Notes: generated by a model from the letters alone, not told the origin. Counted from the stretch's first letter, positions 23,661-36,179 are shown. The stretch is DNA of 64,000 nt from Acanthosoma haemorrhoidale (GCA_930367205.1 OV884009.1:84217189-84281188); one strand, 5' to 3'. Made by a program: numbers and translations.

Positions 23661-23946
23661 ATAGCTCAAAATACGCTTATTAGTTTCTTGTTGGATTAAG
23701 ATAACAACGAGCATGAGAAAATAGTTTATATTAATAAAATTTTAAGAGCCTTTTGCTAGCTTTTTAGATTCAACAAGTACCGGCTCAACTAATATTTAAG
23801 GTATAAAGTACAAGTTTTTGGTGTGGTGAAAAATACACCATGGATGGTTCGTTATAAACAAACAATTCACAAGATTGAACAATAATTTAAGTTATGAACG
23901 AAAACACTTGAACTGTATATTTCATACGTTACAGGATTCAATTTGA

Positions 23947-23992
23947 TTCAAAAACTTTATTGTGATAAAATTGCAATCTGCCTTATTGGGCC
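23947..23992 (-). mobile_element. Very short Jockey-like 3' end
   Basis: ttcaaaaactttattgtgat, then aaattgcaatctgccttattggg: the last roughly 45 bp of the family 3' UTR on the minus strand, followed by an ATT microsatellite. Confidence 0.65.
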
Positions 23993-24576
23993 TTATTATT
24001 ATTATTGCCTTATTAGATCCTCGCACATAAATAAGCGGATATTTTAGTTTAATGCAACAATTGTATTTTGGTTTTAATTAAGAGGCACTCTAGCACCTTA
24101 CTACTATATGCAGCGAGCCTGTGTAACGTGAAATGAAATAGAGAAATTCACCCTCTATCTCAAAACTTTTCTTTTATGTTGTTTTAGTTATTTATAATTA
24201 TTTACATTTCCTGAAAATATTGAACAATATACTCACAATTCAACTCAAGATGTTGGATGTACTATTTTTTTTACAACTTATGCTATTCAAAACCAATTTA
24301 CATTAACAGGTTTATTTTGATCTGAATCTAATACTTGTGTTGGTATGAGATTTGAGATAAACGGGATCTAGGAAGAGGAGGAGGATTGGCGATTAGTGTG
24401 AGGAATAGAGTTTCAGAGGTCGGATGCTAGGAAAAATAGGCCAAAGTCAGATGGACGCGATCTCGTGTACGGTGGGCTTCTGGTATATATCAATAAGTAT
24501 TACACTTTTGTAAACTATTCCATTTTGTCAAAGACATGTTCCCATCGATACTGACAGGGGAACACATATTTTTGTT

Positions 24577-24720
24577 TATATGGAACGATCTACAGCATGA
24601 ATTGTAAATATGGTATGAATGAGAGCATGTATCTTAATTACTTATTGCCTTATAAGGCAGATTGTAATTATAGCACAATAAAGGAATAGTAATAAAACTA
24701 TATGGAACGATCTACAGCAT
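24577..24720 (+). mobile_element. 100-bp Jockey-like 3' end flanked by 22-bp TSD
   Basis: The insertion is 24599-24698: gaattgtaaatatggtatga through cacaataaagg, with tail aatagtaataaaac. It is flanked by identical 22-bp direct repeats at 24577-24598 and 24699-24720 (starting tatatggaacgatc). This is a complete, extremely 5'-truncated target-primed insertion and fixes the 3' boundary of the family. Confidence 0.92.
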
Positions 24721-26103
24721 TAGATGAGCAAGTGTAACCATCTGTTCCCTATTGTTCCTGAATGGACTGAAGTAAGCAGTGTTAAATTTTGAGTTTCCCC
24801 TCTAGTGGTTGAGCGATGAGTGTGCCAGCTACCCCCCCCCCGGCCACTTTCTGCAACCGCGCTTTCCTCCTTTAATGTTCTTGTCAATCATGGATTACTT
24901 TAACTGATTAATGAGTTGGACCAAGGTATAAACTCTATCGACCTCTTTCATTTCTTAACGAGCCAATCGGTTACTCCACGGTGCTGGTAATGGTTAATAA
25001 ATCATTGTATGTTTGATATATATTTTATAACTTTATATTTGCATTAGGATAGAAAAAGACTTGAATATTGAAAATTAGTCTACTTCTCAAAGATTTATAA
25101 GATCTTTATTTGAAAAACTACTGCTTGTATGAAAAGCATTATTAATTGATGAGATGTAAGTATTCCATGATTACTTAATAGGAAATTTCCTTAGCAAGCT
25201 AGTGAACCTCCCCCCCCCCCCATCCCCTCTGAGCATTCCACCACGTGGTAATGAGCAAAGAGTGGGCCAGAGAGCTACAGGAGAGTGTTTTTAGATACTA
25301 AAGACATTTACTTAAAATATATTTTTGCTAAAATGCTACATCTGCTGGCTTCTAGACCTTCAAGACGCAGGTTGACAGGACAAACCTAGGTTGTCAACAG
25401 GGTAGACAGGACATGGAGTTGACCCTTCACAGAGGTCAGTACATTAATTTAAAAGTACCCGTCGTAGGGGGGGGGGTGCAGTTTAAAGAACCCCTTTTTA
25501 GTTTTTTTTTCAAATACCTCGCGAAATATTAACTTTTGTAAAAGATTCTCCGTATACAAAATTAAAGTATAAAACATATCGTATAAGAAAGATTGTATTC
25601 ATTTTTTTCATAGCGTCAGTAGTTAGGGAGGTAGAGGGGGGTGAAATGATAGTTTTTGTTAAAAATTGAACTGATCACTTGTTTTACTTCTTAAACTTAA
25701 ATTAATAGATAATAATTAAATTTCCTCAATTATTTCTAGGTAATCAATAATGTTTGAAGTAACCACCGTATTTTTCTGACCATTTGCCCATTGTTGATTC
25801 CATTGACAATTTCCTATAAGAAAAATTCTATTCATTTTTTTCATAGTCAGTAGTTTGGGAGAAAGAAAGAGGGGAGGGGGTGGTTTTAATTTTGTACACG
25901 GAGTACCTGTTGCTTAAGTTGGTGGTATTTCCGAGCTATTTGAGAGAAACCAAGATCAAATGTGCAAGTGTGTTGAATTCGTCTGCCACTTCCTTCTCTT
26001 CTTCACCGGAGTCTTCTTGAATCGGTGGACAGTTTGTCTAGGTGCCACGGCACTTGGTCCAAATTGTTAAGGATGGCAACCCAACTTTCCGGCACCCACA
26101 TCA
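24721..26103. other. Spacer with homopolymer C/G runs and a local direct repeat
   Basis: Runs of C at about 24831-24841 and 25208-25220 and G at about 25469-25477. Segments 25581-25655 and 25812-25880 repeat each other (attcatttttttcatag, then tcagtagtt, then a G/A-rich run), 230 bp apart. No gene recognised. Confidence 0.5.
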
Positions 26104-26440
26104 TCGATTTGCAGTAAAAACAGCATGGACAATACATACTAGTTTTCTTTTCACATTATTCCTTCTTTTGCAGAAACCAACGAATCTAAGAACACCATGA
26201 TGGTTTCTGGAACTATATCCCAATCTTGGGCTAGAAAACGGTCTGTTAGGGGTACATGTCTGTTTCAAATGCTTAGGACGGACATCCTCTTTTCGTAATG
26301 GCGGCAGTAATTTGTACTATTTTCAGGTGCACTTCTTCTTCACACTCATAAAAACATCTTGATGAGTACCACGCTTCGTTTCAAATTTGGTGGTCAACAT
26401 CACGAAATCAGATAACAGTGTTTTCGTTTGGCTGAATATT
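26104..26440 (-). pseudogene. Decayed coding region, protein not recognised
   Basis: On the minus strand one frame is open for about 72 codons (26322 to 26104) without an ATG: KLLPPLRKEDVRP..., then GFCKRRNNVKRKLVCIVHAV, ending at a stop. Just upstream in the same frame, separated by two stops, is VMLTTKFETKRGTHQDVFM. An alternative frame reads FLAQDWDIVPETIMVFLDSL. The composition (basic, CxH-like spacing, long open stretch in AT-rich DNA) suggests a former coding sequence, probably of a mobile element, since copies of an unclassified repeat start just downstream. I cannot name the family. Confidence 0.35.
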
Positions 26441-26529
26441 ACACCCTAACCATATTTATGGGTGAACCTTACTTTCATAGTAGCCATCATCTGATTAAAT
26501 TTGCTCCATCAGTCGATCCATAGCAAACA

Positions 26530-27960
26530 GGCAATCACCGTCTAATGTCTAAGAACGTATACAATAGTCTAATGAATGTAAACAAAAACAATGAAAATCC
26601 ATCATCGTGTTCACCAACACATTTGCAAAGTATGTCCGCAACATATTTAGAGAAGAATGTTTTGCAGTAATCAAAGCATGTTTGTATTTGCAACAATCAC
26701 TTGCATTTAAATGTATTCCTGAAGTCCCATTTAAGGATCTGCAAAGTTCGATACATGAATGGCGGTGTATGCAAAAGTTAACAACATTACTTTAAAAAAA
26801 AAAAACACTGGCTGAGTCGAAGTGAGAAACCTATTGTTAATGTAGTTTTAATGAGATTCTGTTATTATAGTTTGTAAATTAAAATTGCGTATTGTTACTC
26901 TGCATACCCTATTCAACTATGCCTATACCTTTACGAACTTTTGAAAGTAAATCAAGGATAACGGCATTTTTTTTTTCAATAAACGTTGCCAAGACCATGT
27001 AGGATTACATACTGTTATCAAATTAACAGCGCCTTCTAGCGGTTTTCTAGGGTATACAGTTTTGGCAGACTGGGTGGTCGTGCGGGCTGACACGGTTTCA
27101 TCGGACACATCCAATGGCATTCAATAAGTGTTTCTTTGACTTAAAAAAAAACGTTTTATTTGTCCGGAAAAGATAGTACCATTCTTTGCTACAAAGTGTT
27201 AAAATTTTTTTTTTAATTCTTGATAAAAAAGAGAAGCTCCCTACTTTTAAAAACACTAAAAAATCAATCAAATAACACAACAGCTAAGCGGAAAAAAACA
27301 AATATGAAATTTTGACAAAACAAATTAAGCAAAAAAATAATGAGGTGCATGTACGATGAATCGTGCTGACCTCAAATTCTTCAAAGAATTCATGATTTTT
27401 ATTTCGTGTTGTGCCTCGAGCACCAATCCATAGACTTTGGACCTCGTACTGTTTCATACCATACCTAATCTTGAACTTTCCTTGGTAAAATTCTACACAT
27501 TTCTCATAAATGGACTTCACAGCTTGTTCGGAATAATTAATTTTAAATCTCACTGTTGGCTCTGACAATAACGAAATGTATGTATTTAAGCAGAGATTCA
27601 CGCACAAAAAAATTTGGTACACCATAAAGAAAACAGAACGTTCCATAAATGTTCACACAGGACTCGCTACCTTGATCGGACTAATACTGAATCATCATGT
27701 TTCCATTTAAACATGAATAATACTACCCTGGAAAAGTTCTAGACGATTAACTATTGCAAATAGTCTCCGGCAAATGTCCAACTGAATTAAACTCATAGTC
27801 TATTATCAAATATTCCCACAACTACCAACAATAACACACATGAGGATGAGACAAAGTCCTTGCAAAAGCACACGGTCTTCACCATTACGCAGGATGTCTG
27901 AACTAGGTGCAAATCATGCTGTATTATCAAATGTTCCTATAATTACAAACAACGCGCCCG
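26530..27960 (-). repeat. Unclassified dispersed repeat family, copy A
   Basis: Shares blocks with 29.06-29.76 and 31.44-32.03 kb: ctaagaacgtatacaat (26546), ttagagaagaatgt (26647), aaacgttgccaag/ttatcaaattaacagcgcc (26980-27033), ggcattcaataagtgttt (27115), acaaattaagcaaaaaaat (27320) and cttcaaagaattcatga (27378). Blocks are in mostly the same order but separated by different indels. The end (27798-27960) has an internal direct duplication of a tattatcaaat.ttcc unit about 115 bp apart. The strand is given from the coding-like segment. Confidence 0.6.
27284..27646 (-). pseudogene. Retroelement-like C-terminal peptide in repeat copy A (tentative)
   Basis: A 120-codon frame whose central part reads SIYEKCVEFYQGKFKIRYG, then VQSLWIGARGTTRNKNHEFFEEFEV. 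The LWIGARGT...FF..F pattern resembles the extreme C-terminus of some reverse-transcriptase ORFs, a resemblance from memory only. The same peptide is preserved in copy C (about 31.79-31.86 kb, minus): LRFSAQGTTP.KTHEFFED, with DNA differences mostly tolerated at protein level. That supports a coding origin. The N-terminal hydrophobic stretch and start codon are probably fortuitous. Confidence 0.4.
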
Positions 27961-28298
27961 AGTGTTAACACTCGGTCATACTGCTGATGTCGTATGTCAG
28001 CGTTGAGCATGCGGCACTGTGACCAGTTGACCACAGGAGATTTCCCCGTAGTAAAAGAGTAACATTATTATTTGTGTGCTATGAATTTTCATTGTACATA
28101 AACCAGTTCTTGGATGATATTTTCTTATTTCAGTTTGGGACCTTACCCACATGTTCATTTTCTCCTATTTAACATATTAGTAACTAATCCAACTTTTAAC
28201 ACAACCTTTCACATACCACTAATATAATTAAATTACTTTACAAAGAAAGATGCTAGTATTAATTGATTAAATTTTCAAATAGCAGTTTATCTATTATT

Positions 28299-28418
28299 TT
28301 CTGTTATTTATTCATTGTGCTAAAATTACAATCTGCCTTATTAGGCAATAGGTAATTAAGATAAATGCTCTCATTCATACCATATTTACAATTCATCATT
28401 CACTCGCTCATTCATAAA
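28299..28418 (-). mobile_element. Jockey-like 3' end insertion, about 120 bp
   Basis: ttattcattgtgctaaaatt through cattcactcgctcattcat is the distal 3' UTR on the minus strand. Imperfect flanking repeats tatctattatt (28288-28298) and tatctactatt (28419-28429), one mismatch, may be the target-site duplication. Confidence 0.8.
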
Positions 28419-28719
28419 TATCTACTATTAAAATTAATGTTGTTTAGCAAGGAGCATGGTTAACAAAGAGATAAAAATAATTTTAGAGTTATACATCAGT
28501 ATCAGTCATGGAATTGTGATAAAAAATGTATTGAGCAAAGACCTCCTGGGTGAAATTGGCAGTGATGTCACATCTGCTGTTGTATTTATTAAGTATTAAT
28601 TATAGTGAATGTGGAATGATTGTTGAGGAACGAATCACGGAAGTGTTTGAAGGCATGAAATATTTAAAGACATATCAAACTGTACTTGACGTTCTAGAAA
28701 CCAGAGTCTATTTTGTGTC

Positions 28720-28920
28720 AACATGTCCACCTGTCTGCCATACGATAGTGTCCGTAAAGATGGTTCAATTGATCTGAAATTTTAAAGCTCGTATACGCAT
28801 ATTCAATTTCAGCCCGATTCACGCCGTATATATTTCGAAGTTAATAATCTAGTTGTTAGTATACCTTTATGTCGTTGTACATGTAAAAATAATTCAACCG
28901 ATCTGCTATCTTAACCTGGC
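28720..28920. repeat. Dispersed repeat fragment, related to 23.57-23.66 kb
   Basis: Contains caattgatctgaaatttta and a second, weaker unit aaataattcaaccgatctgc, with Gtctg-type lead-in upstream. Unclassified. Confidence 0.4.
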
Positions 28921-29054
28921 AGAGGGAAAGTTGGGTTTCATTGACCAGAAATTAGGTGCTATTTTAGCGTCCTTTACTTATGTAATTATTTTATGACGAA
29001 GCAAGAGATGTCCTAGTCTTCGATAAGTCATATACAAGTTTTCATGTTTTATTT

Positions 29055-29760
29055 TAAATATCTAAGAACGTATACAATAATCTATCGAATGTAAAAAAGA
29101 ATAATAAAAACCCATCATCGTCATAACCAACACATAAACAAAATATGTCGGAAACACATTTAGAGAAGAATGTCTTTGATATATATTTTATTTTTAGACA
29201 CAGTGACAGGACACTCGGTGAACAACGGCTTAGCGGAAATAACTATGCTCTATTATCAAATATTTTATCAACTACAACCATTAACACATAGGAGGATGGG
29301 AAAAAAATCTTTAAGAAGGCAATTGGTCTTTATCGTCCCACATGATATGAACAAATTATGTATTGTTAATCTGCATGCTGTATTCAACCTATCTTATTAC
29401 ATATTGTTACTATGATAAACGAACTTTTGAATCAAGGATATCGTTTTTTTTTTAAATAAACGTTGCCAAGTCCAGGTTGGATTACATACTGTTATCAAAT
29501 TAACAGCGCCTTGAAATTCCCAGTGGTCTGGAGTATACAGTTTTACAAGACCGGCCGGTCGTGCGGGATGCGACGCCTTCATCTAAAGTATCCCAAGGCG
29601 CTCTAGTGTTTATTTACTTTCAAATAAAACATTTTTTTGTCCAAAAACGATAGTATTAATCTTTGGACCACAGTGTTTAGTTCCATTTATAATAATCACA
29701 TGCTGTATTATCAAATATGGCTACTACCACGAACACTGCACTTGGGTGCTCAGTCTTACC
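29055..29760. repeat. Unclassified dispersed repeat family, copy B
   Basis: Blocks shared with copy A: ctaagaacgtatacaata (29063), tttagagaagaatgtctttg (29159), ctattatcaaatattt (29251), aaacgttgccaag and attacatactgttatcaaat (29458-29500), and tgctgtattatcaaatatgg (29701). The order differs from copy A for the tattatcaaat block, indicating rearrangement. The segment encoding the GARGTT-like peptide is missing. Confidence 0.6.
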
Positions 29761-31439
29761 TAAGAATGAATAGTCTTGCTCTATTTATTCATACACAGTT
29801 TGGGTCTACTAATTTACTGAATCTACTGGCAGGCATGGTACTCAGTGTTTTATATTATGATGTTGAACAGCTTGAGCTATTAACAGTGTACCAGCCTAAG
29901 AAACCTATACCTCCAGGAACATTTTCTTATACTAGTATGTGTGTAACTCAATGAAGCCACTCGATGTTACTCAAGCAGGTGAAAAAATAATTCTTACAAC
30001 CTGTAACCCTGGCCAATGGACGTGATATGAACGATCACCGGTCTTTTTCACTTTTAAGCTATCGACCAAGCTGAAGAACGATCTTGCAACACCACTTCAA
30101 ACAAAAGGCTTGACGATACAACACTCGTTCAGGGTGTATTTACAAGTCCACGAGGGGCTTAATAACCTTGTTCCCAGAGCAGTAGTGGTGATGATAAGTC
30201 TTTGTATCCGCTTACAACGAAAGACCTATTTGCTCCGCACACCCTCCTAAAATCCATTTTTGTTCAAGTGCGGTGGTGAGGTGTGGGACGCCGAAAAGCT
30301 GGGATTTCATGCTCACCTGTTCGGGCCATGGAGTATGTACCAACGACCTGTCGAAAGATGAAGAATTAGACATTGATTTAAGAAGAAGATTACCTTTGAT
30401 GATTATAGGATACTAGTGTATCTTTGAATGGCGGAAGTCATACTCTATAGATTTGGTTTTGAATATTTGATAAAGGTTAGTACAGAAAAACAATCTAAAC
30501 ATGAAAGAAGAAGGTTTAAGTTTCCTCAAATTCCAGCCCAGGAAATACTTATGATTCTATACTTGCGGGTGCGCTTATTTTTTCAACGGTTAATGGGAAA
30601 TCAAAGACTGCAACTAATAAAGTATTTTAGATATTCTAAAATTAAAGTTTAAAGAGAGCCAATAATAAAAACCACATAGTTATCACAACCAGACGGTCGA
30701 TTTTAGCTATTTACAATTTCCTTTATTTGTTGAAAGCTCGATTTTTAATTGGGGACGTTTACTATAACACAGTTTCTAAGGAACTTACACGGAAATAGTG
30801 GCAAATTTCAGACTCCAGCAGCCTGGAGTTCTTCGAAACCTTTTCCTTTACTTACTATCTCCTAAAATGTTTCAAAATGTTTAGTTCAGCTTATCCTAAA
30901 AGTTTAATTTAGCTTAAGACTGCTTAAATAAAATTTAGGTTTCTTACAAAATAATCTTTGACCTAAGTGTGGAAAAAATCGCGAGGCAACTAATCTTCAT
31001 ACCAACTAATGTGTTCTAATTTGAAACATATTGCCACTATGTATTCCGTTAATTTTTTATCAAATTTATCGTATATCGATTAACCCTTGATGTGAAATTT
31101 ATACCAAGTTAAGGAAGAAAGTTTTTGCAGCAATTTGGGTCGACTAGGAGCCGAGGAGGGAAGGGTTATGTCCCAAGAGAAATACTGAACGTCACACAGG
31201 GACTGTCCTCTGAAGTGAGTATTAGCTGGAACGATGAAAAACGTCAACGCTTCATCACCGAAAACAAACAGCAATTGAACAGAACAACAACGTAGCCCGT
31301 CGCAATTGGTTCTGCTAACATTTATAACTCGATTATTAGCACTTGACCCGTGTTTAATTTTCAATACGCTGCTTTTATTTTTAGCATCTCCTGGGAATCA
31401 AGTAAACCTCTCTTTGAAAATAGCATCCACATAAAACTG
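29761..31439. other. Unrecognised, partly GC-richer sequence
   Basis: A plus frame of 105 codons ends at 29954 and contains QPKKPIPPGTFSY; its first part lies in repeat copy B. The stretch 30000-30420 is less AT-rich and could be decayed coding sequence. A 94-codon minus frame lies at 31080-31364. No motif is recognised in any of these. Confidence 0.3.
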
Positions 31440-32030
31440 ACGGGCTGCGACGCCTTCATCCGAAATACCTCATGGCATTCAAGAAGTGTTTCTTAGAGTT
31501 TTTAATAAATGTTTTATTTATTCGGAAACGATCATTGCCCGAAAGTGTCCAACTTCATTTTTTTTAAAAGTCATACACATAAAAAGAGGCTGCCCAGTTT
31601 CAAAGTCGACAAACGAATCAATGAAATGACAAAACATTTAAGGGATAAAATCAAATGTGAGAAAACAAATATTAAATTTTGACATAACAAATTAACCAAA
31701 AAAATATTAAGGTTCTTTTACACATGCTCATCATTCAAATAATCTTAACAATAGTATACTCATTCCGGAGATACATTTTTTTGGTCGACATAGACATCTT
31801 CAAAGAATTCATGAGTTTTCATAGGAGTTGTGCCTTGAGCACTAAACCGTAGACAAGAAAAACTCCTTCAACAAAACACATAGTCTTCATCGCCCCACAG
31901 TGTAATATCCCAACTAGATACAAATTATGTTGAATTGTCAAATATTCCTACAACTACAAACAACTTAACACAGGGGGATGTGAAAAAAACCTTCTAAAAG
32001 GCACTTGATCTTTATCGTACCAAAGGACTA
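31440..32030 (-). repeat. Unclassified dispersed repeat family, copy C
   Basis: Shares gcgacgccttcatc with copy B, ggcattcaagaagtgtttct, aacaaattaaccaaaaaaat and cttcaaagaattcatgag with copy A, and the tail unit caaatattcctacaactaca followed by gaaaaaaacctt with both. Carries the second version of the GARGTT-like peptide (minus strand, about 31.79-31.86 kb). Confidence 0.6.
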
Positions 32031-35000
32031 CTACGTGTCTGACTGTTGGGTCCAGGGTCACAGCATTTTTTGTATTTTTCATAAGGCGCTTTGACGTCAG
32101 CTATCCAAGTTGAGCCGTCTCCAGGCTCTAGGCCTTTTCACGGCATGACAATATTTTTTTTTGGATCATCTCTATAATTTCCTTCTTTACATTTTCTCCA
32201 TAAAATTAACTTAAGAAAAACGATAAGGTTTTGGTATTAAATGTTTATCAAAGAATATAATAAATATTGTTTGTAATTTAGAGAATTTAAATGTAATCTA
32301 AACAGTTTACAAACTGATTTTTATTTTTTGATTTGTAAGAAAAACATTAGTTTAATACGTTTGGATGTATGTCAGAATGGTAACAATTGGAAATCTCCAG
32401 CTTTATCGAGGCATGGACAATTTTACCAAATAATGTTAGGACCGAAGAGTATATAATTACATATGTAACAACTGTTGAAGCGGGATCCGTAAGCATAAAT
32501 TAAAATCCGCCTAAACTAATTACAGATGTGTACAAACCTAAAAGCAAAAAGGTTCAAGAAAACTAAATAGCTATTCGATTTACACACAACTCCACATCCC
32601 AGTCCCTGGATAAGCCAGAATTTTTCCCCGAAATATTCAATAATACGCTAACACAAAGCTTTTAATCACTAGTAAATTCCAGGATTGTAGCAGATTTTGA
32701 TTACAGATGATGATTACAGCCCGGTATTAATTTCATTATCAATCAAACAGAGGCCAATAGGCCCCATAAATAGCCTCATAAATGGAATAGTAGACTGAAA
32801 CTTACGACAATACTTCATCAACAATGCTATAAATACTCGTAAAAATCTAGAGAGTTCAAATTCCATCAATGTCGCGGTGGGCAGTTCATATCTGAAGATA
32901 CGTAAGAGGCAAGAATAAGACCTTTCATGAAGAAGAACGGCCGATCTAACAAGAGGATTCCAGAGTACCTACGCTATGAAACAAAGTGGACGGAAACCGG
33001 AAATCCTTTATATAAGACAATAAGCTGTCGCTTAAGAGGGAGGTTACAAAGGGTTACAGCGATTTAGAACCATCCGAGAATCACAGCTGTGTCAATGAAG
33101 TTTCCCTGAAGATCAATCTCTTTAAAATCTGTGTTAAAAAAATAATAGACAAATATTAAGGCTTTTTGCGTCGTTTTGTAACTTGCATACCAATGATCGA
33201 GACAAAGCTAATGGTTTTTCCCACCCTAATGACATATGTTTCTCTATTTGGGTAGTTAATGAATATAACACCTCTTTGATAAAACATCACGTAAAGAATA
33301 TTTGGACTTATCCGTTGAATCTATTCACTAGAAAATGATAAGTTTTCTCGCCTAAGAAATAACATGACCTATTACGGCTTCTGTACATTAAAAAAAGATT
33401 CAATCACGATTTAATACCCACCAAAGCTATAAACAGTTTACGAAGAAAAGCAGTTCTGTATTTAAAAAAAATGTCTTAAAATGTTTTGTTCTTCAGTAAA
33501 AAGAAGTCCTCAGATTACAATAGGTAGCATTCCCATGTAATGCTGGCAATCTGTTTCAATTTTAACTTCTACAAAACATCCTGTCATTAACAGAAAAATG
33601 ATTGAACTTTATGTTCCATGGTTATTTAACTAAATTACCATAATTACTACCATAAACATTTAGTTGTAGGTTTTTGGGTTTGGTTTCTTGCCAATAAATA
33701 AGAGGATATTTTAGTTCTTGCGTATCATTATCTTCGGCATAATTTGTTTTTTCGGCACCTTAAATCATGCATAATGTATTTCACTCATTCTCGGTTTCGG
33801 GTTAAAAAATAAAATATGCCTTAGTATGGGTGACTTTTAATGATACTATTCTCGACTCTGCAATGAATATTTCTTCATTTTTTTTTCTTGGTAAAGTATT
33901 CGTTTCTGAAGAACCAGAAGCATTCATACCCATTGGAAGTGTTATATTAAGAGAAACTTGAAACCTTTTAAGGCACTGTAATATTTGTATATATTTGTAC
34001 CCGTACAAAACAAACAGCAAATAATAAAGAGATATTAAACAAAAATTATTATGTGTTCACAAAAATCGTACTTAATTTAAATATTTTGCTTAGAGAACTC
34101 GAATGATCATGAATTGTGCTATGTATTTGTGTGTGTGTTTGTGTGTATGTATATAAACAACGTGCTGTGCAAACGAGGGCCTTTGTTGTTGTTGATCGGA
34201 AGTGGCAGATTCATAACTCTTATCTTCAGAGACAGGACATGTAATTAGCATAAGCGCCGTTACAGGTGACGTGTAGTTGATGGAACTGAATGCCTTGATA
34301 AATATGAATGCCAGATGTACGAACCAAAGCTCTTGCAAAGCAATCTCTTCAGCTCCCTATTAACATAACAACAAACACATTACTTAACCCACCCACTCCC
34401 CTGACTCTGGGCTGAAGAGACAGGAGTAAATTCGCCTGGCATACAAACGGCTAATTTTAACTGAATAAAGCTAGATAATCCAAGGATCTAAAGCATCCCA
34501 ATTATTGCTTTGTATTTTACCTACTGCATTTTTTTCTTCAATCGATTATAAACTAAATTGAAATACTACAAATAACACATATATATTTATGTGTAATGGC
34601 TAGTGGCAAGACGATATTAAGCCTAATACCACAGGGCCTAGTGTAAACAAAGCCTGGGTATAGATAAAGGATGAGAAGATAATAAAGCCAGTTAACAATC
34701 GTACCTGTGTGTATTATTAGCATCCTTATTCTCTCTTTTTTTTGATCACCTACAGCCGAGAGACGATAACTTATATATATATATATATATATATACATAC
34801 GAATAAAGGAAAGCAAAAGAAGTGAAAAAAACAAAAATTGAGATATCCTGGGGGCTTGGCATCAGTTTTTGTAGAAGCTTAATCAGAAAAAACTACTGTA
34901 CGGCAAAAAAAAACTTTTTTTTTTAATAACTTATATAATTTTTCAACGTAATAAAATGTAAATAACCGAACCTTAAAAAAACCAAAAAAAAACCTATTAG

Positions 35001-36179
35001 AATCGAACCAACGTTTACCCTGAGACCCTTGCTCGTATAGTTGTAAAGTCAGGGGATCTGCCTGTTTGCAGAAAACTTAACAAGTCATATGATGACAGTT
35101 AAGTATTCATCAAGGGCATAAGATTTCTAAATTCTTGACATGGTTCTGACATATTTGGAAACTTAGTTCCATAATTAGTTTTGAGAGCGACTTTGGAAGT
35201 TTCCTTGTTCAAAGTAAACGCCATTAACAATATTAATTTAAAGTTGTTACCAGGTCTCATTGGCAAAATTAAAATGTCATAACGTTAAATTTAAAACAAC
35301 TAATATTATATTATTACCAAAAAGTTGCTTGTTGAAACTATGAAACTGAAATCCCAAAACATTTTAAAAAATTGTATCTTATTCCTTTTCCTGTCATTTT
35401 CTTGTATTAGCCACAGACCAAAGTGTTTACCATTGACCAAAGCGATCCGAAAATAGGAGAAGTTGATTGATTCAAGATAAATATTTTTAAAATCAGAAAG
35501 ACGACGAATGTGGGCAATAATTAAATGATTCTGGCCTTTTTGAATAGCTTTGGGATAAATATTAATATATATATTAATGTTGAGACCTCAATAAAACCCT
35601 AAATATTTGCTCGTAGCAATGATCAAAGTAATCTAAAATTTTAATGACAATTTGTACATGTTGGTTAGGATACACAAAGGAATGTATGAAACGAACCAAA
35701 AACGACTGTCCTGTTTGCCTAGCTTACGAGCTATGACAAGACTCAGTTCCAAAACTATCAAATATTAATAGTTTTTTTTTCACGTTTAAAAGTTAATTAA
35801 AAGAGTTTTGTGCAAATGTTTCAGGCATTTTATCTCTATTGTGTAATCATTCGTAAAAATACTTTAGCTGTTAAGCAGTGGTCATGATGACGTAAGTAGC
35901 TCTGCAAGTGAGCTCTCGTGCTCTTATATTTCAATATATTTCATTTTTAGGGATTTATTTTTAGTGCAGTTATATAATAAAAAATAATCGTAAAAGATGT
36001 TCATTACACAAAAAAAAAATCGGTTGATGAATTATATCTTGTTAACATAACTCAAACAGTTTTTTTACTGAACATATAATTTTTGTTAATTGCTGAACTG
36101 TTTTTCCTTTGAACTTAATATTGAAAATATTCTATTTAAAAAATCGTTTATATGACGTGGTTCCTGATCATTCGATCTA
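32031..36179. other. AT-rich region, no gene recognised
   Basis: A 46-codon frame at about 32927-33066 looks coding-like in composition but is unrecognised. A (TA)n run lies at 34772-34795. A reverse-complement B-box-like agaatcgaacc is near 35000. The block aataaataagaggatatttt at about 33696 recurs near 24028. Otherwise featureless. Confidence 0.35.

Noticed and set aside
24829..25480. C and G homopolymer runs as functional elements
   Set aside because: Runs of 9-13 identical bases are isolated and of no clear structure; may be sequencing or simple-repeat noise.
34995..35060. tRNA-like sequence on the minus strand (ggttcgattct)
   Set aside because: The T-arm pairs only with wobble and no cloverleaf can be drawn; at most a degraded SINE.
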